From: Didymella arachidicola
Taxonomy: Eukaryota; Ascomycota; Dothideomycetes; Pleosporales; Didymellaceae
DNA: 64,000 nt
Direction of reading: 5' to 3'
Assembly: GCA_016630955.3 (NCBI GenBank)
Contig: CM049987.1
Coordinates: 1,178,001 to 1,242,000, forward strand
Both the position numbers and the translations under genes were made by a program. Shown one piece after another: positions 1-10,825 of this stretch. Below the pieces are notes generated by a model. It did no database searches. It saw only the letters and a program-made list of their open reading frames with translations, and was not told where the DNA came from. How positions within the stretch are numbered: position 1 is the first letter of the stretch; every line of letters starts with the position of its first letter.

Positions 1-2044
1 AGCTGCAGCGTCGCTGACCGACGGCTTCCGCGGTTCGCCTGCGCGTGCGCTCGATATAGCTCTCCACTTGTCAAAGAAAAAGTCGAATCTCTGTACCGTT
101 CAGCGGCACCTGCAGTCCCGCTTGCACTCTGCCTGCAGCGTAGTCCCACTCGCACTCTGCATGCAGCTTCACGTCCGACTTGAGATTTGGTTGACTTTTC
201 GGAGCCACGCAACGCAATACACCGCTGGGGACCTCCTAGATTCGAACGAAGCCCCGGCGTGTCCATTCCTTCGTGCACCCCGCAAACTCCATGTCAGGAC
301 TGCCCTGACTAGAATCGATGTATTCGTATTTGCCAACAGGGTCCAGAGGTCCCTTGAACTCAACCCGTTTGTGTGAGTGCTTTTGCTTGTTATGTGGTTG
401 TCTTTCATGTCTGCCATCGTACACCACTGCCATCACAAATTTCATTACATTTAGGTCCGCCAGACTTGCACAGCATTGCGGGGCTGTCGCACTCCGTGAT
501 CATTTCTCCAGATTGAGTGGTAGTACACGACTGTCAATCCGGCATCGAGCCGAAAATTGAGTTGCAAACAAGATCCATCACCGAGCTTGCTGCCGCCTGT
601 GATGCCACAGCTCGACCACAAGGGAGCGCCTGTCTGTATTGAGGAAGGTTGCGACTCCGCATGCGTCATCATCAAGTGATGCCGCCATTGTAAGCATACA
701 ACAGATCCATCAACTGGTGATCGTTCATTCATCTCGCGTCGAATGCAGGTACCAGTTCTTAACCCTCGTTGAAGGCCCCGACCACTACTGTCACGACTCA
801 CGACGGAAGCTGGTGTGGACACTACTTGATCATTGACACACTCAAAGGGGATGCAGGAAGCAGGCCACAGTATTCCCGTGTATCGTTGCCGCTTAGCATG
901 TCTTCATGGCCTTTGGGCTATCGTTGACCTGAATTAGTTCCTCGTGTTTGCACCCGCCCAAGTATCGATTCGACATTATCCTCCAATCTCGACGCAGGCC
1001 GTCAAGATAATAGAGGCAGGACGCCTTAGGTACCTACTGCTACCACATTAATCGTAGTGCCCCGGCGGCGTTCGTCGATTGTTGATCCCTCCATCTCAGG
1101 TGCTTTGTTCGTGTCACTGGGGCTGTAGTACAGAGTACGGCACAACGCATGTCAAACCCTTTGAAACGAATCTTGGGTGTGGGCGCCGCAGTGCAACCAC
1201 ACACGAAGAGTGACACCATGCTGGATCTGCAGACTGAGCACACACACTTACGTCGTTCCCCATCACGCAGCGATGGGACAGGCCTGTGAGTGGCGCCGTT
1301 ATTGAAAATGCCCGCCCAAGTACACCCGTTTGCGCCACAAGCGTACACGATCGAGCATCTGAGCATTTGTAATCTTGAAATTCGGCCACAAAAGCCTCAA
1401 AAGCATAGCTAGGCGCCAATGTCCGCGGGATAGCCCACGTATATGGTATCGATACATTCGTGACAGACGGCGGGCAAGCGTCATGAAAGCTTGACTGGTG
1501 CATCGAGAGCTGTAGTAACCTTCGAATGCGATCAGAATGTGCGATAATAGCGATGCGATAATAGCGACTAAGGAGGCTGTCCATCGCCCTGCAAGGGCAG
1601 ACTGGAAATACCAAATGGGCTGACTAAGGGCAACGTTCGTTGCCGACCTGTGACCCTCTCGAGATGGAATCCGAGATGGAGGCGGTGTCCAGGTTGCTGC
1701 TCCGCCCCAGATGTCTGCGGCAGTAGCGTCCGTTCTTCGTGAGGATCATATGATCCTGCGCCGAGGCATTTGACTTGGGTCTGCGATCCAGTGCGAGGAA
1801 CATGCGCCATGGGCCAAGTTAAGTGGGCGTGTGAAGCCTCGGCGCCGACAGAAGCGCAGCGAATTTTGCAACGCCCTAAGGCACATAGAACAGACGAACA
1901 GCTGTGCCAGACCAAGGCTAAGCATCGAACGTGGGAAAATGGTTGTTGATTTGTTCGGCAATGATGTGTGGGCGCGTCAATCCTGTGGCTGCATGCTGAA
2001 CGTTTGTTCCACCACCACTACAGCAACCTCCATCTCGACTCACA
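1..2044. other. No gene recognised
   Basis: About 2 kb upstream of the CENP-X gene. The open frames here are short, overlap each other on both strands, mostly lack an ATG, and resemble no family I know. I see no tRNA-like fold, long repeat or transposon end. The last few hundred bases presumably hold the CENP-X promoter and 5' leader. Confidence 0.5.
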
Positions 2045-2602
2045 ATGCCGCCGAAGAATGCAAGTTCCAATGTCACGACGCGCAAAGGTCCTCAATTCAA
2101 GCCTCCGCGACCGGTGCAAGCGTCAGTCCCAGCCAAAGCGCAAGCAAAGGCTTCAGCAGCTGCATCACGCGCAACAGGCGCATCGAAGAAGCCCAGTGCT
2201 CCCGCCGCCAGAACTGGTTTCCAACCAGCGGCGACGATCATCTCGTCAGACGAAGAAGATGCACAACAAGACGAATTCGACGATGCGCTCAGTGACGACC
2301 TGATGGAGGACGCACCTGCGCCGCAGTCCACTAGAAGCGTCGAACCACTGCCAACTGCACATCCTATCCCAGCGCCGCTACTGGCGCGGCTACTACACGA
2401 AAACTTCGAAGATCCCAATACACAGATACAAAAAGGCGCGATGACGTTGGCAGGACGCTATGTAGAAATCTTTGTGCGAGAAGCACTTGCTCGAGCCAAG
2501 CACGAGCGCGGGAGGTCCGCGAGGAACGACGGCATATCAGATGGGTTTCTGCAGGTCGAGGATTTGGAGAAGCTTGCGCCACAATTGGTGTTGGACTTTT
2601 AA
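2045..2602 (+). CDS. CENP-X / MHF2 histone-fold protein
   Basis: This is a 185-residue, single-exon protein. Residues 1-105 are low-complexity, Ala/Pro/Lys rich and then acidic (SSDEEDAQQDEFDD). From about residue 108 to the end it matches the CENP-X histone fold: a first helix starting PIPAPLLARLLHENF, a second helix GAMTLAGRYVEIFVREALAR, and the diagnostic C-terminus LEKLAPQLVLDF, close to the human LEKVLPQLLLDF ending. In the family, CENP-X pairs with CENP-S (MHF1), acting with the FANCM-type helicase at forks and in the CENP-T-W-S-X complex at kinetochores. The long disordered N-terminus is an extension over the animal protein (about 80 residues) and is common in filamentous fungi. The ATG follows a CACA context. 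The family call is firm; the start is likely. Confidence 0.85.
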   Translation: MPPKNASSNVTTRKGPQFKPPRPVQASVPAKAQAKASAAASRATGASKKPSAPAARTGFQPAATIISSDEEDAQQDEFDDALSDDLMEDAPAPQSTRSVEPLPTAHPIPAPLLARLLHENFEDPNTQIQKGAMTLAGRYVEIFVREALARAKHERGRSARNDGISDGFLQVEDLEKLAPQLVLDF

Positions 2603-3823
2603 GGGACAAGACAGACCCAAGGCACGACAACGCGTGCATTGCTCTACCACACCCCAGTCGAGAGGAGACACGGACGCCCGTCCCCAGCTCCATTACTCGG
2701 AAGGAAATCTGCCGTGGCAGACATCCGCCTTGCAAACAACCAAGACGATTGGCGAATTCCCGGACAGCTGTCATGTGTCAAACAGGACCTATATGGGTTC
2801 CTCGGACGTTTGCACAACCAGCGTATGGTTACTGCAGCAGCTATAAAGTGAACCCAGTCTTGTGAGTGTGCGACATAACGCACAGTCAGGCGGAATGTCA
2901 TTCTGGTAGCTAGAGGGCATAAGGGCACATCAGGGAGAAGATGTTGTGGTGGGGAGCGAAGGAACTCAAGTTGCTAGGTAGGTCACTCAAGGACGTTTGG
3001 ATACCTCCATTTCGTGGTTAAGCCTCCTTCGCCATCAGGCACAGCTGCGCATTCTTCATTGCGCCTGGCATAACAGAAAGCCACCGTGCGGCCTGTGTAA
3101 TTAGAGCAGAACTTTCCGTGTGTCGCTCACGAACGGTACCATATTTACCGGTGCCCAGATGTTGATGTGGCTCGGCTGGAGAGCGCTCAAACGCGTTCTG
3201 GAACAAGGAGTGCTTCGAGGAGTCAACACCTAGGCACCAGCCTTGCAGGAACGCTGTTGTTGCAACGAACACCATCTCGCAGCACTAATGCTGCATTTGA
3301 ATCTCGGTCGTCAATAACATAGATTTGCGAACTTCATTTGCGCCCTGCTCGTTTGTATTTGCAGGCTGCGCATCGCCGCCGTTCGCAGCTTTTGGTATTG
3401 GGCGCTGCGAGCTTCAAGCCAGGGTGCGAGAGGCTGAAGCATGAACGGCTTCCAGCACGTCGCAGGTCCCCCAATGCGTGTCGGAAAGCTGCTAACCGTC
3501 ATGGCGACGCCTCAGCAAGACGCAAATCATCGAGCTTTCCCGAGCTGTTTTCAATGCCTTAAAAGTGCCGAAGTCCTCTCCTCAGGCTTCCTTTTCTACT
3601 CCACGTCTGTCCTGCTTCACGTCTGTCCTGCTTCACGTCTGTCCTGCTTCACGTCTGTCGCTGTGTCTTTTTCTCTTCCTTCCGTTCTCCAACCTTTACG
3701 GTCTCTTCGCTTCTTAATACCTGGCTAGTCCAGCTTATAGAGCGCTAGTCGCCTGAATCACTCTCCACAACAATCGCATACTACTAATACACCAATCCGA
3801 GTCTCATAACGAATACCGCCACA
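2603..3823. other. Intergenic, promoter of cupredoxin gene
   Basis: No convincing gene. The only structure I see is a 16-bp tandem repeat at 3602-3660. The stretch just upstream of the cupredoxin ATG is pyrimidine rich, as in many fungal promoters. Confidence 0.5.
3602..3660. repeat. 16-bp tandem repeat, about 3.7 copies
   Basis: The unit CACGTCTGTCCTGCTT begins at 3602, 3618, 3634 and 3650. The first three copies are identical and the last is partial. It lies about 165-220 bp before the ATG of the secreted cupredoxin gene, in its promoter or 5' leader. Confidence 0.85.
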
Positions 3824-4722
3824 ATGTACCTCTCGAGCTCCTTCATCGTATCCGTCCTAGTTGGCTTCGCGGCAGCACAATCCTCATCCATCACCGCTTC
3901 GGAGACACTGGCCTCGACAGCAAACTCCACAGCGTCTGCACCTTCTACATCGTCAACATCATCATCATCGTCAACGTCCGGTAGCGTTATCACACATACA
4001 ATTCAGGTCGGCGGGCCGAACGGGTCGCTAGCTTTCTATCCAAACAATGTAAAGGCGAACGCTGGAGACATGATCCAATTTCAGTTCCACCCAAAGGTAC
4101 GCTTACGCAGCCATGGCAGCGCACAACATCGTCTAATGGTGAAAAGAACCACTCCGTCGTTCAATCTACTTTCGACAACCCATGCGTCCCCATCCAGAAC
4201 ATCATGACCAACATGACAAATGCTTTCTTCTCGGGATTCATGCCCACCAACACTCCTGAGAACTCGACTTCTCAGCTCTTGATATACACAATCCGTGTTC
4301 CTGATGACAAGCCTATCTGGTTCTACTGCGCTCAAGCCAAGCACTGCCAGGCCGGTATGGTTGGTGCCATCAATGCGTACGTACAAATCTCAAAGGGCGA
4401 AGCCAAAATCGATCGAAGCTAACACACCCAAAGTCCTGCATCAGGCGAAAAGACCGTTCAAGCCTTCACCGAGCTCGCAGCCAAAGCGACCGAGAACCTC
4501 AGCCCTGGCCAGGCATCCGGTTCCGGCACCAGCGGCGGCAGCGGCACAGGGACTACATCGCCCTCTGCAGGCTCGTCCGGCTCCGCTACATCTGGCAACG
4601 ACGCATCAGGCACCACAACCAACAGGCCTGCGCAGAACACCGCTAACACCGCACCCATGCTCAACAGCCAATCCATGTTCAGCCTTGGCGCTGCCGCGCT
4701 GGCGGTCTTTGCAATGTGGTAA
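3824..4722 (+). CDS. Secreted serine-rich cupredoxin, probably GPI-anchored
   Basis: Three exons, 3824-4096, 4147-4376 and 4434-4722, give 263 residues. Introns are 50 bp (branch CTAAT) and 57 bp; the phases join cleanly. The protein has a signal peptide (residues 1-18, ending GFAAA), a Ser/Thr-rich linker, then a cupredoxin domain from about residue 50. Type 1 copper ligands look intact: a His in NHSVVQST and a Cys-x4-His-x4-Met pattern in CAQAKHCQAGM. A second Ser/Gly/Thr-rich region follows. The C-terminus ends in a hydrophobic stretch (FSLGAAALAVFAMW), as expected for a GPI signal. Family members are extracellular or wall-attached small copper proteins of mostly unknown function; a role here is inference. 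A 16-bp repeat sits in its promoter. Confidence 0.85.
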
Positions 4723-5225
4723 AGTGTCGGAGATGCTGTTTTCTATTCTGTGGACTCGCTTCGAGTCTGGGTTCGACGACTTGTGATACCACCTACGACT
4801 GAGCTGGATTTAGTGTATGTTATGAGGCGTTTGGTAGTTCCAGCCCTGTGGGCGCGACGACAGTTGTACGATGCGGCGTACATCATGCTGAATTCATATG
4901 TAATACTTTCCCCATCATCCTCAACATGCAGTTGTGCCATGTGACAGCGCGGGGACGTAATGTGCTGCTCTGGGATGCGGTGCGTAAGCGTGGGGAGGTG
5001 GGTACGAGCACCCCACACTTGTCACCCGTTCGTGCACTGCGCACCTTACCGCAGCGAACCACAGACGCATGCAGCACACCCTCTCTAGTTGCAGAGATGC
5101 AGCGAAACAACGCACTCAGAATCGAAGAAGGCAATCACATGCGATGCGAGATGGGATGACCTACAGGCAGCGACACAGTCTAGTGTCGATGTCGCGGCCC
5201 CTGACCTCGACTTCCTCGATCCGCA
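4723..5225. other. Intergenic
   Basis: Short overlapping open frames on both strands with no recognisable product. It contains the 3' end of the cupredoxin gene and the promoter of the kinase-like gene. I see nothing else. Confidence 0.5.
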
Positions 5226-6329
5226 ATGGCTGTGTGGCAGGATAACTTCTGGGTGAGAACAGGTTTACAAGAGACGGACGAAGCAAGATGCATCGAGGCT
5301 GTGAAGAGAAGCTACGATTGCTGCCAGGTGGAAAAGTTCGAATACCAGGGCTATTGCAGCTTCACGCTGCTTGTGTCGTGGCCAATGCACTCGATTGCTA
5401 TCGGTACTCGGACTGTTACTGACAATCATACACCTGCTACCCTCCTCGTTCAGTTTCGGCCTGTTCAACATGTCCTGGACATCGATTTGGCGTGCGAAGC
5501 CAGCAGGTTGTACACACCGTTGGCACCGGAGGTTCGAGCTCTAGACATGTTTCTGCCCGGGACGCTTCGTGCGTATGAGTCTATTCGACTACCAGGGACA
5601 CCACTGTCTTGTCTCCTGTCACACGCGCTAATCATTGGAACTGACCAGAGGGCGAATCAGGAGACTCTAATCACAAGCTTCGCTCATGTCGTTGCGCAAG
5701 CCTGGCCAAGCAAGACAGTCAAAGAGCGAAGAGATAGCGTCCAGCGAGCAGACTCGCCGTTAGCAGAGAAACAAAGCATGCTGTCACTGTGCACAGGCAA
5801 AGTGGGATCGCGTATAACGCAAAAGCTCAAAAGGCTCACCCAAGAACTTCCTGATGAATGGCTACGAGAGTGCGCGAAGATCACATTAGACAAGTATTGC
5901 GCACTGGACGACTACCCCGTTGTGCTCAATCACGGCGATCTCATACCGTCGAACGTTCTTGTGGACGAACAGACTTGGCAGATCACTGGACTCGTCGACT
6001 GGGCGGAAGCAGAGCACCTGCCCTTTGGAACGTGTCTCTATGGCCTCGAGCATCTGCTTGGGTTTGTGCAGCCAGCATCGCCGGATTCGAGCCAGCCGGT
6101 GTTTGTTTATCAGAAGGATGCTGCGCGCCTTCGACAACTGTTCTGGACTGTATTGATCAGTGCGGTGCCAGAGCTTGAAGGCAGGCGAGAAGAGGTGCAA
6201 GCCATAAGAGACCTGGGCGTGCTTTTGTGGCATGGCTATGCGTGGGACGAAGGTGCTATTGACCGCGTCGTCGATGAGCTAAACGATGGTGAAGAGTTGG
6301 CAAAGTTGCGCGCCTTCCTGAGCGTCTGA
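5226..6329 (+). CDS. Aminoglycoside phosphotransferase-fold (APH) protein
   Basis: A 367-residue single-exon protein. Near residues 237-265 it has the APH catalytic loop HGDLIPSNVLVD, with the Asp and Asn of the Brenner motif, followed by GLVDWAEAEHLPFG, where the Asp of VDW takes the place of the DFG Asp. This is the layout of the fungal APH (Pfam PF01636) group, small-molecule kinases of mostly unknown substrate. The N-terminal lobe is divergent and I could not place a clear ATP-binding lysine by eye. The group is expanded in Pezizomycotina and physiological substrates are generally unknown, so no specific reaction is claimed. The ATG has a plausible context (CCGCA) and the frame is open throughout. 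Confidence 0.75.
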   Translation: MAVWQDNFWVRTGLQETDEARCIEAVKRSYDCCQVEKFEYQGYCSFTLLVSWPMHSIAIGTRTVTDNHTPATLLVQFRPVQHVLDIDLACEASRLYTPLAPEVRALDMFLPGTLRAYESIRLPGTPLSCLLSHALIIGTDQRANQETLITSFAHVVAQAWPSKTVKERRDSVQRADSPLAEKQSMLSLCTGKVGSRITQKLKRLTQELPDEWLRECAKITLDKYCALDDYPVVLNHGDLIPSNVLVDEQTWQITGLVDWAEAEHLPFGTCLYGLEHLLGFVQPASPDSSQPVFVYQKDAARLRQLFWTVLISAVPELEGRREEVQAIRDLGVLLWHGYAWDEGAIDRVVDELNDGEELAKLRAFLSV

Positions 6330-6743
6330 GTACGAGCCACCATCTTGCCCTTACCCATGGCCTTTGTCTCTTCTCTACGATCGTTCTGGTTCTGTGTTGA
6401 AGCATATACGTCGAACACACCTTCCCTCTCAGATGGCTGATAGCGACGCGACCATGCGTACGACTCGCGCCTTCCAGAAGTGGTCGCGCCTTCCGCAATC
6501 ACCCAGGCAACATCTCCTTTCGTCGCGATTATTGTGTTTTCGTCTCATCTTCATGTTGCTCTTCACTTCACCATACGCATTGACAGAAAAACTCTTCGCA
6601 ACCCTGCCTTGGCCTTTTCAACCTTCGACAACCTTCCCTGGACTCTCACTACACCACTGAATCTCGTAGCCGGTGTCAGTAGGTGATTCTCTTTGTGGTA
6701 CTAGTATTAATTGACTGATACATCCAGCACCGTACGATCAGCT
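6330..6743. other. Intergenic with possible 5' UTR intron
   Basis: No gene. Just upstream of the next ATG there is a plausible leader intron: a GTGATT donor near 6682, a branch-like CTGAT near 6715 and an AG at 6741. If spliced, the upstream ATG in TTGACTGATACA would be removed, favouring the 6744 start. Confidence 0.35.
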
Positions 6744-8198
6744 ATGGTCACAACTCGACGTGGCGGTGCCAATGCTGCGCCCGCACCCTACGTGCCTCTA
6801 AGACCCTCGAAACGGAGAAAGCCCACGGTCATCAACGGTTTTGATCAGTCCAGAGATCCTGGTTTGATACAACCTATCCTGCAGACTGCCTCTATGCCTA
6901 CGGTTGGTACATCTCAGAGCCGACCAAGCAGCGAGCTGGGCGGACTTGCTCCCACTTCACCGTCCCAAGGCAGACAAGGCAGACGACCTCGCGGTGCTAT
7001 AGCCACTGCAGTACATCAATCGAATCAGATTGAATCCAAGCTTTCTACCGAGCAGATTTTGGCTGCACTGAAGGAGCTCACGACACCGGGCACCTCCAAA
7101 AATCCAATTGTGCTGCTCGAAGACTCTCCGTCGAAAAGATTCCAGAGTGTTAGCAAGGTCGAGCCACACATGTTCCATGACAGAGGCAGCAAGTTGTACA
7201 CTTACACTGCCCCAAGACCTGTTCTTGCCCCGAGACCAGCCAACAGTAGCACGTTCACTGGCAGTCCAGGCCGGGATATGCTCCGTATGCGTGCTGCGAA
7301 GATGGCGACCAACGGCTGGCATGCGGGTGTACCTGAACAAAATCGGCAAGACCGTCCATTCGCTAATCGCCATCCAGCCCCGCAGCCAGGAGGTCATTGG
7401 TATCTTCCTGCAGGCATCCCGTACTTCCCTCATCTACCTCCAGCATATCGGCACTACGCGGTTCCAACGCCCCTCAACGAGGAACACCTCCGGAGCAAGG
7501 CCTTGCAATACGTCCGAGAATACTCGCGATCATCCCCACGCAAGAGGAAGATGGCGCAGGATCCCGACGAGACGAGCAAATCAGACTCCACAGAAGTGAA
7601 CATGGACTCGGGATTGAACACGAACGTCGGCCCGTCGTTCCGCAAACTACTGCCCAAGCCAACTGTCGATGACCGCACGAGCGTCAAGGCCACCAGAGGT
7701 TCACTCACTATCCTGCCAGATCCTCACTTCCAGCTCACGCCCCTCATCGAGCAAGCCTCGCTGCTCACATCGCTTCTGCGCGTGTACCCACGGTCGACAG
7801 ATCAAAAGGGCCTCCGGGACGATATCACCCTGCTCGCATCAGTTCAGAACCAGCGTTTGGCCGACTGGCTCAAGTTGGAGGGTGACCCGGCGCGCAAAAT
7901 GGCGAGTCCACACACACCTCGTGCAGGCTGGAGCATGACAGGGCGTGAACCAGGCTCCCGCACTCGCGCGGATGCTGAAGTGGCTGAAGCGGAGAGGACA
8001 CAGCGGGATGAGGAGGTGAGGGGGCTGCTCTCGGCGGACGCGGAGGTGTGGCGGGATGGCTCGGGGATGAGCGTCGCGGACGTGTACTCGACGCCGCAGA
8101 GATGCAACGATGGAGCGAAGGTTGAATCGTCGCCCGCTGTGGGGACGAGCGGGAGGAAGGGGATGGTGCCTGTGAAGGTCAAAACTGAGGAGGGTTGA
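6744..8198 (+). CDS. Hypothetical disordered protein
   Basis: A 484-residue protein starting MVTTRRGG. I do not recognise a family. It is basic at the N-terminus (RPSKRRKP, a possible nuclear localisation signal), Pro/Ser rich and low in order through about residue 330, with a short stretch that could fold (LTPLIEQASLLTSLLRVYPRS, followed by DQKGLRDDITLLASVQNQR). A Glu/Ala/Arg-rich helix-prone segment follows. It ends VKVKTEEG, which contains a consensus SUMO site (VKTE). An in-frame ATG 33 bp upstream lies in what looks like a leader intron, so I chose 6744. A nuclear role is inference from composition only. Confidence 0.6.
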   Translation: MVTTRRGGANAAPAPYVPLRPSKRRKPTVINGFDQSRDPGLIQPILQTASMPTVGTSQSRPSSELGGLAPTSPSQGRQGRRPRGAIATAVHQSNQIESKLSTEQILAALKELTTPGTSKNPIVLLEDSPSKRFQSVSKVEPHMFHDRGSKLYTYTAPRPVLAPRPANSSTFTGSPGRDMLRMRAAKMATNGWHAGVPEQNRQDRPFANRHPAPQPGGHWYLPAGIPYFPHLPPAYRHYAVPTPLNEEHLRSKALQYVREYSRSSPRKRKMAQDPDETSKSDSTEVNMDSGLNTNVGPSFRKLLPKPTVDDRTSVKATRGSLTILPDPHFQLTPLIEQASLLTSLLRVYPRSTDQKGLRDDITLLASVQNQRLADWLKLEGDPARKMASPHTPRAGWSMTGREPGSRTRADAEVAEAERTQRDEEVRGLLSADAEVWRDGSGMSVADVYSTPQRCNDGAKVESSPAVGTSGRKGMVPVKVKTEEG

Positions 8199-8369
8199 GT
8201 GAAGTGGGGTTTAGGGATGGAAGTGTAACGATTGATGGGCAGCTAGTGTTGTGTGAAGCCAGGTCCTGTCCACTGCAAACGCGAGCTGTATGCCCGCATC
8301 GACCAACATCGTGTCATGTACACATATCTATTCGGGTATCGTGAACTTTCCCTACATCTCCCATCTCCC

Positions 8370-10825
8370 TTAATTCCCCTTATTCCCCCTCTTCCCGCCC
8401 CTCTTCTTCCGCTCCACATGCCCGGCCATGGTCTTCTTCACATCGCCCAAACTCCTCTTATTCTTGCTCTTCGCCTTCCCCAGCGTCATCAAGAAATTCT
8501 TCTTCCGCGCCTTCTCCTTATTCGTGGTGCTCTTGCCCTCGGACTCCTTCTTCGCCTTGCGCTTCGCCGTCGTGGACTGGTGGTTCGTCTCGCGGTCTGC
8601 TTTTGCCATTGCGATTTTCTCTTCTTTGGTGTTCTTTTTGCCGAGCCAGCCCGCGGCTTCGATGTCCGAGGCGGTGATGGCTTCGTCGGCGTGTTTGGCG
8701 GCGAGGAGGGCTTGGCGTTTGTGCGAGGGGAGGTGTGCGTTGATGGCGACGGAGGCTTGGAGTTCTTTGAGTTGTTTGAGGTCGGCGGGGGTGAGGATGG
8801 TGGTTGTGAGGAGTTTGGAGATTTGGGCTTGTTTTGCGGCGGTGTCGGGTTCGGCGCTCTTGCTTGCTTCCTTGGGGGCTGGGGTTGTGGAGTCCAGTTT
8901 GGCCTTCTTCGCCTTCGGACCGTCCTTTTCGTCTTCCGAGTCGGAGATGTTGATGTCTTCGCCGTCGGACTCGACGTTGATCCAGCCCTCCTCGTCGCTG
9001 TCGCTGTCGCTTTCAAGCTCCCACTTCTTCCAGTCCTCGGCCTCGTCGAGCTGCGAGTCGTCGTCTGTGCCGTCGGGATCCAGGCCAGCGGCGATGCGCT
9101 TCTTGCGGCGCTCGTCCTCTTTCCAGGCTTCCAGCAGCTCGATGCCTTCGATGCCGCCTGCGGCTTCCTCGCCAAAGCGCTGCTCTTTGATGGTGCCTGC
9201 GCGGATGCCCATGCTGGCGTCCTTGCCGCGGTCGCGCTTGTGCAGCAGTTCGGCGCCGACCTCGCGGTAGAGCGAGAGCAGGCCCTTGGCGGCCATCATG
9301 ACGCCCTTGTCTTTAGATTTGCGGTACTGTAAGATGTCAGAGAGAGGAAAGGAAGAAGTGGGAGGGTGCTTGTGTCAGGAAGGGAGGATAACAGAGAATG
9401 CTGTTGTATAGAAGGGGAAGATGGAGAGAGTTGTTGCAGCGAGGGGAAGATGGAGAGAGTTGTTGCAGCGAGGGGAAGATGGAGAGTGTTGTTGCAGCGA
9501 GGGGAAGATGGAATGATGTTGATAGAAAAACATACCAGGACAAGATCCTGCAGCAGAGTGTCAGTCATAGCAAGAGGCTGGCGCACGCAAATCTCACGAA
9601 TCGCGTTGAGACCGGCGGACGCGACTTCCGAGGCCGAGGCTTCAGAAACAAATTCGTTGGCGATTTTCTGGACGAGCGGCTCGAGGACATCCGGGGGCAC
9701 GTAGTTGTGTGTTGCTTGGGCGAGGCAGGCGAGGTAGCTGGTCACCGAGGCCTGTCGCGGGGTGAGGTGCTTGAGGAAGTACGAGTAGAGCGACAGCACG
9801 GTCAGCTTGTGCAGACCAACCAGACGGGAGACGAGCTGCAGAACGAGGATCTTGGTCTCGAGCTGCAGCTTGGCTTTTGAGTTCTGGACGTGCTTTGCGA
9901 ACAGGCTCTCGGCGAAGCCCTGGGGGTCGTGCAGGAGGTGCAGGGCGGAGAAGTTGAGGGGATGGGGGGCGCTCTTCTTCTTCTCCTTGCGCTTGACGGT
10001 GGCAGCGGCCTTTTTCAGATCGCGGGCCTTCTTCTTGGTCTTCTTGTTGATGCCGGCCTGGTGGCGCAGCTTGGACATGTCGATATTCTCGTCGTCACTG
10101 CTCTCGTCGGCGGCCTCCTCGCGCTCCTTGTCGCCGCCGAGGAAGAAGCGCACACCGCCGGCAATAACCTTCTCGTTCTCGCTCAGGGCGGCCAGACGCA
10201 TGACCTCGACGGCGCGGGCGTCGGTCCATATCTGCTTCTTCCACAGCTCGCGGGTGATCTTGACGGCCCAGATGCCCTTGGGCGACTCCCTGTCCGACTC
10301 GAGCAGGTTGTAGAGGACCGTCTGGATGGTGCGGTTGAGCTTGTGGTTGGTGGTCTTGACGTTGGACGAGCGCAGGTCGGAGAGGATCTTGGTGAAGAGC
10401 AGCTGGCGCAGCGACTTGCTCGGGGTGGCGATGAGGACGGGGAACAGCGTGTTGAGCAGGGCGACCGAGTCGACGACGTCCTTGTTGCGCAGCAGACACA
10501 GGCTGCCGACGATCTTGTCGCGCAGCTCGTACTCGAGGACCTCGTGATGCTGCAGGAGCATCTGCTGCAGGTCGCCGGGGAACGGCGCCGTGAGGTCCGG
10601 GTACAGGTCCGCGACGTGCGAGACGAACTCGATCAGGTCCTTGAGGTCGGCCAGCCCCGTGCCCTGCGTCGCGGGGCTCTGCAGGAACAGGTCCCGCAGC
10701 GTCTCGTACTGCTGCCACTGGTTGCTGAAGTCGTCGCGGTAGCTCTGCGGGTCGCGCTTGATCTTGAACCGCAGCGCGGCATGGTCCGCCTCGATCTTCT
10801 CGAGGGCTCCCACCTTGCGCTTCAT
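8370..10825 (-). CDS. SDA1: SDA1, 60S ribosomal subunit biogenesis factor
   Basis: Two exons, 10825-9536 and 9326-8370, encode 748 residues, close to yeast Sda1 (about 767). The 209-bp intron joins DLVL to YRKSKDKGV in phase 0, restoring the conserved Sda1 block YRKSKDKGVMMAAKGLLSLY. The N-terminal half has the NUC130/SDA1 helical region (for example YPDLTAPFPGDLQQMLLQHH and NRTIQTVLYNLL). The middle is Lys rich (KKTKKKARDLKKAAATVKRK) and the C-terminus is acidic and then strongly basic, ending in a KKRGGKRGNKGN tail. In yeast Sda1 is nucleolar or nuclear and needed for pre-60S maturation and export. The intron carries a minisatellite. The gene is head-to-head with RSE1. Confidence 0.93.
9417..9521. 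repeat. 29-bp minisatellite inside the SDA1 intron
   Basis: A G-rich 29-bp unit beginning GAAGATGGAGAG starts at 9417, 9446, 9475 and 9504, giving about 3.6 copies with a few substitutions. It lies wholly within the 209-bp SDA1 intron (9327-9535). 29 is not a multiple of three, so expansion here is tolerated only because it is intronic. Confidence 0.9.

Noticed and set aside
1..2044. Frames of 60-170 residues on both strands
   Set aside because: They overlap, most lack ATG, and none shows a motif or a clean intron.
8428..9332. Long plus-strand open frames opposite SDA1
   Set aside because: They mirror the biased codon use of SDA1 on the other strand, are Leu/Val/Ser or Gly/Phe simple sequence, and match no family.
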